This document shows, in pieces, positions 8,544 to 19,486 of a stretch of DNA of 64,000 nucleotides. Source of the stretch: Kutzneria buriramensis (lineage in GTDB: Bacteria; Actinomycetota; Actinomycetes; Mycobacteriales; Pseudonocardiaceae); assembly GCF_003387475.1 (NCBI RefSeq), contig NZ_QUNO01000012.1, forward strand, positions 62,001 through 126,000, written 5' to 3'. Position numbers and translations under genes: made by a program. The number at the start of each line of letters is the position of its first letter. The stretch's first letter is position 1. A model generated the notes under the pieces. The model worked only from the letters and a program-made list of their open reading frames with translations. It did no database searches and was not told the DNA's origin.

Positions 8544-9722
8544 GTGGGTACCCAGTTGCCAACCCCGGCGGCCGGTCTGCTGCCCGTCCGGGAGTACCTC
8601 CTCGTCGGGCTCACCGCCGCCGCGGTGACGTTCCTGCTGACCGGACTGGTCCGCATGGTGGCGATCCGACTCGGGGCGGTGGCCAACCCGCGCGCCCGCG
8701 ACGTGCACGTCACGCCGATCCCGCGGATGGGCGGGCTGGCGATGTACGCCGGCGTGCTGGCGGCGATGCTTCTCGCGCACCAGCTCCCGGTGCTGCGTGT
8801 CGCGTACACGTACTCGCTGGCGCCGTGGGGCGTGGTGCTCGCCGGCCTGCTGATCACGCTGGTCGGCGCGATCGACGACCGGTTCGAGCTGGACTCGCTG
8901 ACCAAGCTGTCCGGCCAGGTCACCGCGGCCGGCATCCTGGTGCTGTTCGGCGTGCAGTGGCTGACGTTCTGGGTGCCGTGGGACGGCGCGAACAACAGCC
9001 TCGGCTCGGTGCTGATCCTGGGCCCGAGCCAGGGCGCGCTGCTGACCATGCTGCTGACCGTCACGATGGTCAACGCGATGAACTTCGTGGACGGCCTTGA
9101 CGGCCTGGCCGCGGGCATCGGCTTCATCGCGGCCGCGGCCACCTGCGCCTTCTCCCTGGGGCTGCTCAATCAGCGCGGCGGCGACGCGCACCTCTACCCG
9201 CCGGCGCTCATCTCGGCCGCGCTGGCCGGCGCGTGCCTGGGGTTCCTGCCGCACAACTTCAACCCGGCCAAGATCTTCATGGGCGACTCCGGCTCGATGC
9301 TGATCGGCCTGATGCTGGCCGCGGCCAGCACCGCCCAGGCCGGCGACCTGAACTACTCGGCCGCCGACCCGCGCGACCTGATCGCCCTGCTGACGCCGCT
9401 GATCGTGGTGGCGGCGGTGCTGTTCGTGCCGCTGCTGGACCTGATCATGGCGATCATCCGGCGAACCAGGAAGGGCCTGAGCATCGGGCACGCCGACAAG
9501 ATGCACCTGCACCACCGGTTCCTGGAGATCGGCCACTCGCAGCGCCGCGCGGTGCTGCTGATCTACCTGTGGGCCGGCCTGCTCGCGTTCGGCGCAGTGG
9601 CCCTGGCCTTCGCCCCGGTGGAGGTCGTGGTGTTCGGCGTCGCCGCAGGTCTGCTGCTCGCGCTGGGGGTGTCGGCGGTGCCCCGGCTGAAGGCGGCCCG
9701 CGCGGCCGCCCGCAGCAACTAG
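8544..9722 (+). CDS. wecA: Undecaprenyl-phosphate sugar-1-phosphate transferase (WecA/TagO family)
   Basis: A 392-residue polytopic membrane enzyme of the MraY/WecA superfamily. It transfers a sugar-1-phosphate, usually GlcNAc-1-P, from its UDP form to polyprenyl phosphate, starting arabinogalactan or other cell-wall glycan linkage in actinobacteria. Visible motifs are the DD pair in GAIDDRFELD, NFVDGLDGLAAG, the FMGDSGS loop and the HLHHRF histidine motif on the cytoplasmic side. About eleven hydrophobic segments are seen. GTG 8544 follows AAGGAGCG. The sugar specificity is inferred from family and location. Confidence 0.93.
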   Translation: MGTQLPTPAAGLLPVREYLLVGLTAAAVTFLLTGLVRMVAIRLGAVANPRARDVHVTPIPRMGGLAMYAGVLAAMLLAHQLPVLRVAYTYSLAPWGVVLAGLLITLVGAIDDRFELDSLTKLSGQVTAAGILVLFGVQWLTFWVPWDGANNSLGSVLILGPSQGALLTMLLTVTMVNAMNFVDGLDGLAAGIGFIAAAATCAFSLGLLNQRGGDAHLYPPALISAALAGACLGFLPHNFNPAKIFMGDSGSMLIGLMLAAASTAQAGDLNYSAADPRDLIALLTPLIVVAAVLFVPLLDLIMAIIRRTRKGLSIGHADKMHLHHRFLEIGHSQRRAVLLIYLWAGLLAFGAVALAFAPVEVVVFGVAAGLLLALGVSAVPRLKAARAAARSN

Positions 9723-10040
9723 GTCCATATCGGGCGAATTGTCAAGGCTGCCCAGGGATTTAACGAACCCGAACTTGCGTGCGCGCGTATAGTCCTTGGG
9801 GTTGCAGACTCGCTGGACGCACCACGAGCCCGTCTCTTAGGGCCCGTGGCAGTGGCGTCCGTACGCTGTGGTAGCGTTCGCCGTGTCTCCGAACGACGGG
9901 GACCTGCCGACCCAGTGACCGATCGGAAACCCGAGGTCACGGCCGACACAAAGCTCGGACGGCGCCGCTACGACGAGGAGCTGCCCTTGACTGATCATCG
10001 TCTCTCCGCGCGATTCGCCGGATAGCGACAGCCGTCCGTC
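9723..10040 (+). promoter_or_regulatory. Upstream region of the ATP synthase operon
   Basis: 318 bp without a gene. A TATAGT hexamer (9788-9793) is the best -10 candidate, within a locally AT-richer stretch, and GGTAGCGTTCGCC around 9868-9880 is a second. Pairable short arms occur near 9820-9850 (GAGCCCG...GGGCCCGTGG). No operator or riboswitch was recognised. Confidence 0.45.
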
Positions 10041-10259
10041 ATGTCCGCCAGACAGCCCAGTGATCGCCCGAGCGTGGCGAGCCTGATCGTTCTCGGCTCC
10101 ACGGTCGTGGTCCTGGTCGTCGGCGGAGTGGGACTCGGATGGTGGTTGGATTCCCTCCTGCACACCACTCCGGTCTTCGTTTTCATCGGCTTGGCCACGG
10201 GTATGGCCAGCGCATGGCTCTACGCGTACGCCAAGCTGCGCAAGTTCCTGAAACAATGA
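10041..10259 (+). CDS. AtpZ/AtpI-type small membrane protein
   Basis: A 72-residue protein with two membrane segments ([21 protein letters not shown] and [19 protein letters not shown]) and a basic tail. The layout fits the AtpZ family found at the start of atp operons, implicated in assembly or magnesium supply for the c-ring. It overlaps the start of a longer reading of the next gene (ATGA at 10256-10259), so the two are probably coupled. Function is inferred from position and topology. Confidence 0.8.
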   Translation: MSARQPSDRPSVASLIVLGSTVVVLVVGGVGLGWWLDSLLHTTPVFVFIGLATGMASAWLYAYAKLRKFLKQ

Positions 10260-10276
10260 GGTTCAAGGGGAAAAGC

Positions 10277-10690
10277 ATGTCAGCCGGGGAAGCTGCGTCG
10301 CCAACTCCCATCCACGTCCAGCGTGTCATCGACATGCGCCGCCCGTTCCTGATGGCGGCCGCGATGGGAGTCCTGGCACTTGTCGTGTCGGGTCTGCTGG
10401 GTCACATCCTGATGGGCGTCTTCGGCGTCGTCGGCCTCGGGCTCGGCCTGCTCAACACCCGCCTGGTCCAGCGTTCGGTCGGCAAGGTGACGGTCACCGA
10501 GAACCCGAGCAAGAAGGCGCTCGCCTTCTCCGCGCTCGGCCGGCTCGCCATCATCACCGCGATCGCGCTCGGCATCGGCCTGTTCATCCGGCCGGACGGC
10601 ATCGGAATCTTCCTCGGCCTCGCGGTCTTCCAGCTCATCATCATCGCCAGTACGTCGGCGTCGGCAGTGAAGGGGCTTCGCCAGCAATGA
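10277..10690 (+). CDS. atpI: ATP synthase accessory subunit I-like protein
   Basis: A 137-residue protein with four predicted membrane helices ([52 protein letters not shown] and [15 protein letters not shown]). This is the usual form of the actinobacterial protein upstream of atpB, thought to help c-ring assembly. ATG 10277 is chosen because AGGGG lies 6 nt upstream; ATG 10256 is in frame and overlaps the preceding stop. The 3' end overlaps atpB by four bases (ATGA). Confidence 0.82.
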   Translation: MSAGEAASPTPIHVQRVIDMRRPFLMAAAMGVLALVVSGLLGHILMGVFGVVGLGLGLLNTRLVQRSVGKVTVTENPSKKALAFSALGRLAIITAIALGIGLFIRPDGIGIFLGLAVFQLIIIASTSASAVKGLRQQ

Positions 10691-11427
10691 CGCAGAATGT
10701 GGCCGCGTCTCAGATCGAGGTCGGGCAGCACCTGTACCGCTTCGAGCTGTTCGGCTTGACCTTCAACGGGGACACGTTGCTGGCCAGCGCGGTCGCCGCC
10801 CTGGTGATCATCGGCCTCGCGTTCATGCTGCGGGCCAAGATCACCGCTGGCGTGCCCGGCGGCGTCCAGCTGTTCTTCGAGACCATCACCAGCGCCGCCC
10901 GGCAGCAGGTGGAGAACCTGATCGGCCTGCGGGTCGCGCCCTTCGTGGTGCCGCTGGCCCTGGCGCTGTTCCTCTACATCCTGATCGCCAACTGGATCGC
11001 CGTGCTGCCGGTGCAGATCGGCGGGCACGACCTGCTGCCGCCGCCGGCCTCGGACACCAACTTCACCTACGCCCTCGCGATCCTGGTGTTCGTCTGGTAC
11101 CACGTCGCGGGCGCCCGGCGCCGCGGCGCCGGCAAGCACCTGGTGCAGCTGGCCAAGGGCCACGTCAGCGCGCTCGCGCCGCTGAACATCGTCGAGGAGC
11201 TCTCCAAGCCGATCTCGCTCTCGCTGCGACTTTTCGGCAACGTGTTCGGCGGCACCATCATGGTGGCGCTGATCATGGGGATGTTCCCGCCGTACATCCT
11301 GTGGGCGCCGAACGTGATCTGGAAGCTCTTCGACCTGTTCGTCGGTCTGATCCAGGCATTCATCTTCGCCCTGCTGACCATTCTCTACTTCAGTCAGTCC
11401 ATGGAGCTGGCGGAGGATCACCACTGA
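10687..11427 (+). CDS. atpB: ATP synthase Fo subunit a
   Basis: A 246-residue polytopic membrane protein that forms the proton half-channels against the c-ring. The essential Arg of helix aIV is in [13 protein letters not shown], followed by [23 protein letters not shown] and the conserved [12 protein letters not shown] helix. Length is typical. It overlaps atpI by 4 bases and is followed after 74 bp by atpE, whose longer upstream gap carries its own ribosome binding site (TAGGAGAG). Confidence 0.97.
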   Translation: MTQNVAASQIEVGQHLYRFELFGLTFNGDTLLASAVAALVIIGLAFMLRAKITAGVPGGVQLFFETITSAARQQVENLIGLRVAPFVVPLALALFLYILIANWIAVLPVQIGGHDLLPPPASDTNFTYALAILVFVWYHVAGARRRGAGKHLVQLAKGHVSALAPLNIVEELSKPISLSLRLFGNVFGGTIMVALIMGMFPPYILWAPNVIWKLFDLFVGLIQAFIFALLTILYFSQSMELAEDHH

Positions 11428-11453
11428 TCCGACCGGCTTCTCGCTTGGTTTAG

Positions 11454-11759
<306 letters not shown>

Positions 11760-11764
11760 TCTTC

Positions 11765-12286
11765 ATGCGGAACGAGGTTCTCGCGGCTGGAGACAACTTT
11801 CTCCTTCCCAACGGCACCCTCATTGGCGAGCTCATCATCTTCGTCATCGTTCTGCTGGTCATCTGGCGCCTCGTGCTGCCGCCCGTGCAGAAGGCGCTGA
11901 AGGACCGCGAGGACATGGTCCGCAAGGAGGCCGAGCAGTCGCGGCAGGCTGCGGAGACCTTCGAGCAGGCCGAGGCGAAGTACAACGAGGCGTTGGCCGA
12001 GGCCCGTGCCGAGTCCGCGGCCATCCGGGACACCGCGCGGGCCGAGGGCCAGCGCATCCTGGACGACATGCGGCAGCGGGCCCAGGCCGAGGCCGACCAG
12101 ATCGTGCAGCGCGGCGACGAGCAGCTCGCCGCGCAGCGCGCCCAGGTCGTCGCCGAGTTGCGCACGCATGTCGGCGAGCTGTCCACGGCGCTGGCCGGGC
12201 GGGTCGTCGGCGGCGAGCTCACCCCGGCGGCGCGGAGCAACGCCAACGTCGACCGCATTCTCGGCGAGCTGGAGGGGAACGGCTGA
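11765..12286 (+). CDS. atpF: ATP synthase Fo subunit b (first copy)
   Basis: A 173-residue stator subunit with an N-terminal membrane helix (GELIIFVIVLLVIWRLVLPPV, residues 21-41) and a long charged coiled coil to the C-terminus. It links subunit a to the delta/alpha head. It starts 5 bp after atpE. Its last base is the first base of the second b-type gene (TGATG overlap), so the two b subunits are coupled and may form a heterodimeric stalk. Confidence 0.96.
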   Translation: MRNEVLAAGDNFLLPNGTLIGELIIFVIVLLVIWRLVLPPVQKALKDREDMVRKEAEQSRQAAETFEQAEAKYNEALAEARAESAAIRDTARAEGQRILDDMRQRAQAEADQIVQRGDEQLAAQRAQVVAELRTHVGELSTALAGRVVGGELTPAARSNANVDRILGELEGNG

Positions 12287-12822
12287 TGGGCGTAATCGAG
12301 TACATCGCTGAGCTCGTCGCGTTCGCGATCATCGTCCTGTTCGTCGTGCGGTACATCGTGCCGCCGGCCAGCAAGGCGATGAAGGCTCAGCAGCAGGCCA
12401 TCAAGGCCCAGATCGAACGGGCCGAGGCGACCGAGAAGCGGCTCGCCGTCGCGAAGTCCAAGTACAGCGACGCGGTGGTGGAAGCACGCGAGGAAGCGGC
12501 GAAGATCCGCGACAACGCGCGTGCGGACGCGCAGCGGATCGTCGAGGAGATGCGCGCGCAGGCCGACCGCGAGGTCGAGCGCATCCGGCTGCGGGGCGAG
12601 GAGGAACTCGCCAACCGCCGCCAGCACCTGATGCGCGAGCTGCACGCCTACCTCGGTCAGCGGGCGGTCGAGGTGGCCAACCGCCTGGTCGAGGAGCACC
12701 TGGCCGACGCCGGCGCCCGCGGCGCCACCGTCGACCGGTTCCTGGACGAGCTGGACGCGATGTCCGCCCGTGACGCGGCGGCCGCCGAGCCGTCGCTGGT
12801 CGCGAGCAAGGGAGAGAGCTGA
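12286..12822 (+). CDS. Second ATP synthase b-type subunit (b-prime), homologous to the N-terminal part of mycobacterial AtpH
   Basis: A 178-residue protein with a membrane helix (ELVAFAIIVLFVVRYIVPP, residues 9-27) and a charged coiled coil (about 35-130). The end, RGATVDRFLDELDAM, corresponds closely to the part of mycobacterial AtpH just before its delta domain. In mycobacteria this b-like piece and delta are one polypeptide of about 446 residues; here the b-like gene ends at 12822 and the delta gene begins at the same base. It probably pairs with AtpF in the stator. Confidence 0.9.
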   Translation: MGVIEYIAELVAFAIIVLFVVRYIVPPASKAMKAQQQAIKAQIERAEATEKRLAVAKSKYSDAVVEAREEAAKIRDNARADAQRIVEEMRAQADREVERIRLRGEEELANRRQHLMRELHAYLGQRAVEVANRLVEEHLADAGARGATVDRFLDELDAMSARDAAAAEPSLVASKGES

Positions 12823-13640
12823 TGCACGCCGCAAGTCGTGAGGCGCTCGCGGCGGCCGAGCTGCGGCTGCTGGACGTCATCGACGGCGCCGACGACCAGG
12901 GTCTGGTGACGCTGGGCGAGGAGCTGTTCGCGGTCGTCCGGCTGCTGATCGACGAGCACGCGCTGCGCCGCGCCGTCTCCGACCCCTCGTCCGACCCGCA
13001 GGCCCGCGAGGGCCTGGTGCGCGGGCTGCTCGGGGCCAAGGTCGGCGAGGGCACGCTCAAGGTGCTGTCGGCGGCCGTCGCGGCCCGCTGGTCCAGCGCC
13101 CGCGAGCTGCTGGACGGCCTGGAGTCGCTGGCCCGGACCGCGCTGCTGGTGCGCGCCGAACGGGCCAACCGGCTGGACGCGGTCGAGGACGAGCTGTTCC
13201 GGCTGGGCCGGATCATCGCCGGCCAGACCGAGCTGGCCCAGGTGCTCGGAGCCAGCGGCGGCAACGCCGCCGGCAAGGCCGCGCTGGTCGACTCGCTGGT
13301 CGCCGGCAAGGTCGAGCCGGTCACCGAGATCCTGGTCCGCCAGCTGGTGACCGCCCCGCGGGGCCGCGACATCGTCGCCGGCCTCGAGGAGCTCACCGCG
13401 GTCGCCGCGCGGCGCCGCGAGCGGTCGGTCGCCTACGTGCGGTCCGCCGTCGAGCTGACCGCCGCCCAGGTGGACCGGCTGGCCGCCACGCTGCAGCGGA
13501 TCTACGGCCGCCAGGTCGTGCCGCACGTCGAGATCGACCCGACGGTGCGGGGCGGGCTCGTGGTCAAGGTCGGGGACGAGGTCATCGACGGCAGCGTCGC
13601 CGGCCAGCTCGACCTGCTGCGCCGAAACCTTGCCGGCTGA
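12822..13640 (+). CDS. atpH: ATP synthase F1 subunit delta
   Basis: A 272-residue peripheral stator subunit that holds alpha to the b stalk. The N-terminal six-helix domain is followed by the C-terminal signature [19 protein letters not shown] and then [16 protein letters not shown]. Its first residues, MHAASREAL, match the point where the delta portion of fused mycobacterial AtpH begins. The start overlaps the b-prime stop by one base (TGATG). Length is normal for a free actinobacterial delta (about 270). atpA starts 49 bp downstream. Confidence 0.95.
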   Translation: MHAASREALAAAELRLLDVIDGADDQGLVTLGEELFAVVRLLIDEHALRRAVSDPSSDPQAREGLVRGLLGAKVGEGTLKVLSAAVAARWSSARELLDGLESLARTALLVRAERANRLDAVEDELFRLGRIIAGQTELAQVLGASGGNAAGKAALVDSLVAGKVEPVTEILVRQLVTAPRGRDIVAGLEELTAVAARRRERSVAYVRSAVELTAAQVDRLAATLQRIYGRQVVPHVEIDPTVRGGLVVKVGDEVIDGSVAGQLDLLRRNLAG

Positions 13641-13689
13641 GTCGGCTCCCAACGTTAGAGACCCAGAGCGAAGTGAGAGCAGGAACGAC

Positions 13690-15330
13690 ATGGCGGAGCT
13701 GACGATCTCGTCGGACGAGATCCGCAGTGCGATCGAGAACTACGTCTCCAGCTACTCCCCGGACGTCAACCGGGAAGAGGTCGGCACCGTCACCGCGACG
13801 GGTGATGGCATCGCCTTTGTCGAGGGCCTGCCTTCCGCTGTGACCAACGAGCTGCTGGAGTTCCCGGGCGGCATCCTCGGCGTCGCGCTCAACCTGGACG
13901 TGCGCGAGATCGGCGCGGTCATCCTCGGCGGCTACGAGTCGATCGAGGAGGGCCAGGAGGTCAAGCGGACCGGCAAGGTGCTGTCGGTGCCGGTCGGCGA
14001 CGGCTTCCTGGGCCGCGTGGTCAACCCGCTCGGCCAGCCCATCGACGGCCTCGGCGACATCGTGAACGACGACGAGCGCGTTCTCGAGCTCCAGGCCGCG
14101 ACGGTGATGCAGCGCCAGCCGGTGAAGGAGCCGCTGCAGACCGGCATCAAGGCGATCGACTCGCAGACGCCGATCGGCCGGGGCCAGCGGCAGCTGATCA
14201 TCGGCGACCGCAAGACCGGCAAGACCACGGTCTGCATCGACACGATCATCAACCAGAAGCAGGCCTGGGAGTCGGGCGACCCCAAGCAGCAGGTGCGCTG
14301 CGTGTACGTCGCCGTCGGCCAGAAGGGCTCCACCATCGCCGCCGTGAAGACGGCGCTGGAGGACGCGGGCGCGCTGGAGTACACCACCATCGTCGCCGCC
14401 CCGGCGTCCGACCCGGCCGGCTTCAAGTGGCTGGCCCCGTACACCGGCTCGGCCATCGGCCAGCACTGGATGTACCAGGGCAAGCACGTCCTGATCGTGT
14501 TCGACGACCTGACCAAGCAGGCGGAGGCCTACCGGGCCATCTCGCTGCTGCTGCGCCGCCCGCCGGGCCGCGAGGCGTACCCGGGCGACGTCTTCTACTT
14601 GCACTCCCGCCTGCTGGAGCGCTGCGCGAAGCTGTCCGACGACCTGGGCGCGGGCTCGATGACCGGTCTGCCGATCATCGAGACGAAGGCCAACGACATC
14701 TCGGCCTACATCCCGACCAACGTCATCTCCATCACCGACGGCCAGTGCTTCCTGGAGTCGGACCTGTTCAACCAGGGCCAGCGCCCGGCGGTCAACGTCG
14801 GTGTGTCGGTGTCCCGGGTCGGCGGCTCCGCCCAGATCAAGGCCATGCGCAAGGTCGCCGGCTCGCTGCGTCTGGACCTGTCCCAGTACCGGGAGCTGGA
14901 GGCGTTCGCCGCCTTCGCCTCCGACCTGGACGACGTGTCCAAGGCCCAGCTGGCCCGCGGCGCCCGGCTGTACGAGCTGCTCAAGCAGCCCGCCTACAAC
15001 CCGTTCCCGGTCGACGAGCAGGTCGCGTCCATCTTCCTGGGCACCCGCGGCCACCTGGACTCGGTGCCGGTGGAGGACATCCGCCGCTTCGAGTCCGAGT
15101 TCCTCGAGCACCTGCGGCACAACGAGGCCGGCATCCTGACCGAGATCCGCGACACCCGCGACCTGTCCGACGAGAACGAGGAGCGCCTGGTCAAGGCGAT
15201 CGCCGCGTTCAAGAAGGGCTTCCGCGCCTCCGACGGCTCCTCGGTCGTCGAGCACCCGGCGGACGCGATGGACGCGGACGAGGTCGGCCACGAGTCCGTG
15301 ACCGTCAACCGGCCCGCGCCGAAGAAGTGA
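13690..15330 (+). CDS. atpA: ATP synthase F1 subunit alpha
   Basis: A 546-residue non-catalytic nucleotide-binding subunit of F1. The Walker A motif is GDRKTGKT at 172-179; a Walker B-like HVLIVFDDL and [14 protein letters not shown] (arginine finger region) are present. A C-terminal tail of about 30 residues past the core ([21 protein letters not shown]) is acidic and is of the kind described in mycobacteria as limiting ATP hydrolysis. ATG 13690 follows AGGA. A start upstream in frame is not needed. Confidence 0.98.
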   Translation: MAELTISSDEIRSAIENYVSSYSPDVNREEVGTVTATGDGIAFVEGLPSAVTNELLEFPGGILGVALNLDVREIGAVILGGYESIEEGQEVKRTGKVLSVPVGDGFLGRVVNPLGQPIDGLGDIVNDDERVLELQAATVMQRQPVKEPLQTGIKAIDSQTPIGRGQRQLIIGDRKTGKTTVCIDTIINQKQAWESGDPKQQVRCVYVAVGQKGSTIAAVKTALEDAGALEYTTIVAAPASDPAGFKWLAPYTGSAIGQHWMYQGKHVLIVFDDLTKQAEAYRAISLLLRRPPGREAYPGDVFYLHSRLLERCAKLSDDLGAGSMTGLPIIETKANDISAYIPTNVISITDGQCFLESDLFNQGQRPAVNVGVSVSRVGGSAQIKAMRKVAGSLRLDLSQYRELEAFAAFASDLDDVSKAQLARGARLYELLKQPAYNPFPVDEQVASIFLGTRGHLDSVPVEDIRRFESEFLEHLRHNEAGILTEIRDTRDLSDENEERLVKAIAAFKKGFRASDGSSVVEHPADAMDADEVGHESVTVNRPAPKK

Positions 15331-15339
15331 TGACGACCC

Positions 15340-17656
<2,317 letters not shown>

Positions 17657-17662
17657 GTTTCT

Positions 17663-17700
17663 GCGGTGGGGGTGCCGACTCCGGTCGGCACCCCCACCGC
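17663..17700 (+). terminator. Perfect 17-bp hairpin between atpD and atpC
   Basis: GCGGTGGGGGTGCCGAC (17663-17679) pairs perfectly with GTCGGCACCCCCACCGC (17684-17700) around a TCCG loop. It starts 6 bp after the atpD stop. No U tract follows. Its right arm runs directly into the family A repeat. It probably reduces or ends readthrough into atpC. Confidence 0.8.
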
Positions 17701-17843
17701 GAGGCCGCGCCGGTGCCTGGAGCGGTTGGCGGATTTCGAGCGCCGCCACCCGACGCACGCACCAGCCGAGCCGACGCGGCGCTCGAAATCCGGCAAGCGA
17801 AGGCACCGGGTCCGAGCGGCCTCGCCCCGCGCGGAACGCGCGG
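17699..17843. repeat. Family A palindromic repeat, copy 2 (145 bp), inside the atp operon
   Basis: Same length and layout as 7627-7771: outer arms GCGAGGCCG and CGGCCTCGC, inner arms GGATTTCGAGCGCCGC and GCGGCGCTCGAAATCC, then the identical mini-hairpin CCGCGCG-GAA-CGCGCGG at 17827-17843. Outer-arm substitutions relative to copy 1 are matched on both sides, so pairing is kept. It separates atpD from atpC. Confidence 0.88.
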
Positions 17844-17881
17844 CAAAGGCAGAGCGCGGCCCAAGCACACGCAGTAACCAG

Positions 17882-17887
17882 TAGAAT
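17882..17887 (+). promoter_or_regulatory. Candidate -10 element for atpC
   Basis: TAGAAT lies 30 bp before the atpC start GTG and would give a leader of about 24 nt carrying AAGGAG. No consensus -35 is obvious. The position downstream of the hairpin and repeat makes an independent atpC promoter plausible. Confidence 0.45.
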
Positions 17888-17917
17888 CGGTCCTCGAGGT
17901 CGACGAAGGAGATGAAC

Positions 17918-18283
17918 GTGGCCGAGATGTCCGTCGAGTTGGTCGCCGTCGAGCGTCGTCTGTGGTCGGGCCAGGCCACGATGGTGCTGGCGCGGACGAT
18001 CGAGGGCGAGATCGGCATCCTGCCTCGCCACATCCCGCTGCTCGGCCAGCTGGTCGACGGCCACGCCGTGGAGATCCGCACCACGGACGGCGAGACGGTA
18101 CGCGCCGCCGTGCACGGCGGCTTCATCTCGATCAGCGAGCGCGGGGTGAGCATCCTCGCCGAGTCCGCGGAGCTCGCCGACGAGATCGACGTCGACGCGG
18201 CCCGCGCGGGCCTGGACAGCGACGACGAATCGGAGCGGACCAGAGCAGCGGGCCAGCTGCGCGCCGCGGGCCAGACGGTCTGA
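17918..18283 (+). CDS. atpC: ATP synthase F1 subunit epsilon
   Basis: A 121-residue subunit ([16 protein letters not shown] start) with the N-terminal beta-sandwich motif [13 protein letters not shown] and [21 protein letters not shown]. The C-terminal regulatory helix is present but short (about 30 residues). GTG 17918 is chosen because AAGGAG sits 6 nt upstream; ATG 17912 would touch the ribosome binding site. It lies 261 bp from atpD, far more than is usual, because of the intervening hairpin and repeat. Confidence 0.95.
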   Translation: MAEMSVELVAVERRLWSGQATMVLARTIEGEIGILPRHIPLLGQLVDGHAVEIRTTDGETVRAAVHGGFISISERGVSILAESAELADEIDVDAARAGLDSDDESERTRAAGQLRAAGQTV

Positions 18284-18304
18284 GCCGGGCTGACGGGCGG
18301 GGCC

Positions 18305-18736
18305 GTGGACATGACTTGGATCGTGGCAGTGGTCCTGGTCGCCACGGCCGGGGGGCTGGGCCTGCTGGCCTGGCGCCGGCTGAGGTTGCTGCGCGCCGGC
18401 GGTGTGCACGTGGCCCTGCGGGGCCGCAAGGACGACAGCGGTCGGGGCTGGCAGCTCGGCGTCGGCCGCTATCGCGGTGACGAGTTCGTCTGGTACCGGG
18501 TGCTGTCCGTGCGCACCGGCCCGGACAAGGTGATCCGCCGTGACGGCCTGGAGATCGACGCCCGCCGCGAGCCCACCGGCCCGGAGACGTACTCGATGCC
18601 CCTGGGCTCCATGGTGATCAGCTGCCACGGACCGGACGGCACCGTCGAGATCGCCATGGGCGTCGACGCCATGACCGGCTTCCTGTCCTGGCTGGAGTCG
18701 AGCCCACCCGGCAGCGCCATCCCCTGGGCCAGCTGA
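18305..18736 (+). CDS. DUF2550 family single-pass membrane protein
   Basis: A 143-residue protein with an N-terminal membrane helix (WIVAVVLVATAGGLGLLAWRRL) and a cytoplasmic domain containing GWQLGVGRYRGDEFVWYRVLS, typical of DUF2550. The family is found directly after atpC in actinobacteria, as here (21 bp gap); its function is unknown. GTG 18305 is the start (ATG 18311 is an alternative). Its stop is followed immediately by a family B palindrome. Confidence 0.85.
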   Translation: MDMTWIVAVVLVATAGGLGLLAWRRLRLLRAGGVHVALRGRKDDSGRGWQLGVGRYRGDEFVWYRVLSVRTGPDKVIRRDGLEIDARREPTGPETYSMPLGSMVISCHGPDGTVEIAMGVDAMTGFLSWLESSPPGSAIPWAS

Positions 18737-18737
18737 C

Positions 18738-18837
18738 AACCCCCGCGAGTCGCGCTCTCAGACACATCGAATGTAGGTCTCGGGCACATGCCTGAGACCT
18801 ACATTCGGTGTGCTCCAGAGCGCGACTCGCCGGGTTC
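18738..18837. repeat. Family B palindromic repeat, copy 1 (about 100 bp)
   Basis: The two halves are near-perfect reverse complements: GCGAGTCGCGCTCT...CGAATGTAGGTCTC on the left and GAGACCTACATTCG...AGAGCGCGACTCGC on the right, meeting at GGCACATGCC. It fills the gap between the convergent DUF2550 and adenosyltransferase genes and reaches the latter's stop codon. Related elements lie at 24687-24816 and 31984-32153. A bidirectional terminator role is likely. Confidence 0.88.
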
Positions 18838-19408
18838 AGGCGTTGCCGCCGGGCTGCCAGAGGACGTCGCCGTCGGGGTTGGCGGTGCGGGCGAGGATGA
18901 ACAGCAGGTCCGACAGCCGGTTGAGGTACTTGGCGGCCAGCACGTTGGTGCGGTCCGGCTCGGCCTCGATCAGGGCCCAGGTGCCCCGCTCGGCCCGCCG
19001 GGCGACGGTGCGGGCCTGGTGCAGCAGCGCGGCGCCGGGAGTGCCGCCGTTGAGGATGAACGAGCTCAGTTTCTCCAGGTTCGCGTTGTACTGGTCGCAC
19101 CACCCCTCCAGCCGATCGATGTACGGCTGGGTGACGCGCAGCGGCGGGTACTTGGGATCCGGCACGACGGGCGCGCAGAGGTCCGCGCCGACGTCGAACA
19201 GATCGTTCTGGATCTTGCGGAGCAACCCGACGAGCTCCTCCGGCAACTGACCGAGTGCGATGGCCACGCCGATGCAGGCGTTGGTCTCGTCCACGTCGGC
19301 GTAGGCGGTGAGCCGGGGCGAGGTCTTGGGCACGCGGCTGCCGTCGCCGAGCGCGGTGGTGCCGTCGTCGCCGACGCGGGTGTAGATGCGGGTCAGGTGC
19401 ACGGACAT
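18836..19408 (-). CDS. Cob(I)alamin adenosyltransferase, PduO type
   Basis: A 190-residue enzyme that transfers the adenosyl group of ATP to cob(I)alamin or cob(I)yrinate. Family motifs are [19 protein letters not shown] at the N-terminus (ATP binding), [10 protein letters not shown], and [12 protein letters not shown] followed by [14 protein letters not shown] at the C-terminus. Genomically it lies between atpC and murA, as in mycobacteria. It would supply the cofactor for the ethylmalonyl-CoA mutase encoded 2 kb away. It converges on DUF2550 across the palindrome and diverges from murA. Confidence 0.93.
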   Translation of the reverse strand: MSVHLTRIYTRVGDDGTTALGDGSRVPKTSPRLTAYADVDETNACIGVAIALGQLPEELVGLLRKIQNDLFDVGADLCAPVVPDPKYPPLRVTQPYIDRLEGWCDQYNANLEKLSSFILNGGTPGAALLHQARTVARRAERGTWALIEAEPDRTNVLAAKYLNRLSDLLFILARTANPDGDVLWQPGGNA

Positions 19409-19486
19409 ACCCGGACCCTAGAGCTTTTCGCGTTTCCGTACGATGGTCGGCGGCCCCGCCGGGTCGAAGACGCTAGGAGATACAGG

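Noticed and set aside
12811-12831. Possible sequencing frameshift joining b-prime and delta into one AtpH-like protein
   Set aside because: The overlap TGATG gives a proper stop and start, the delta length matches free delta proteins, and no frame runs through; it is treated as a real split.
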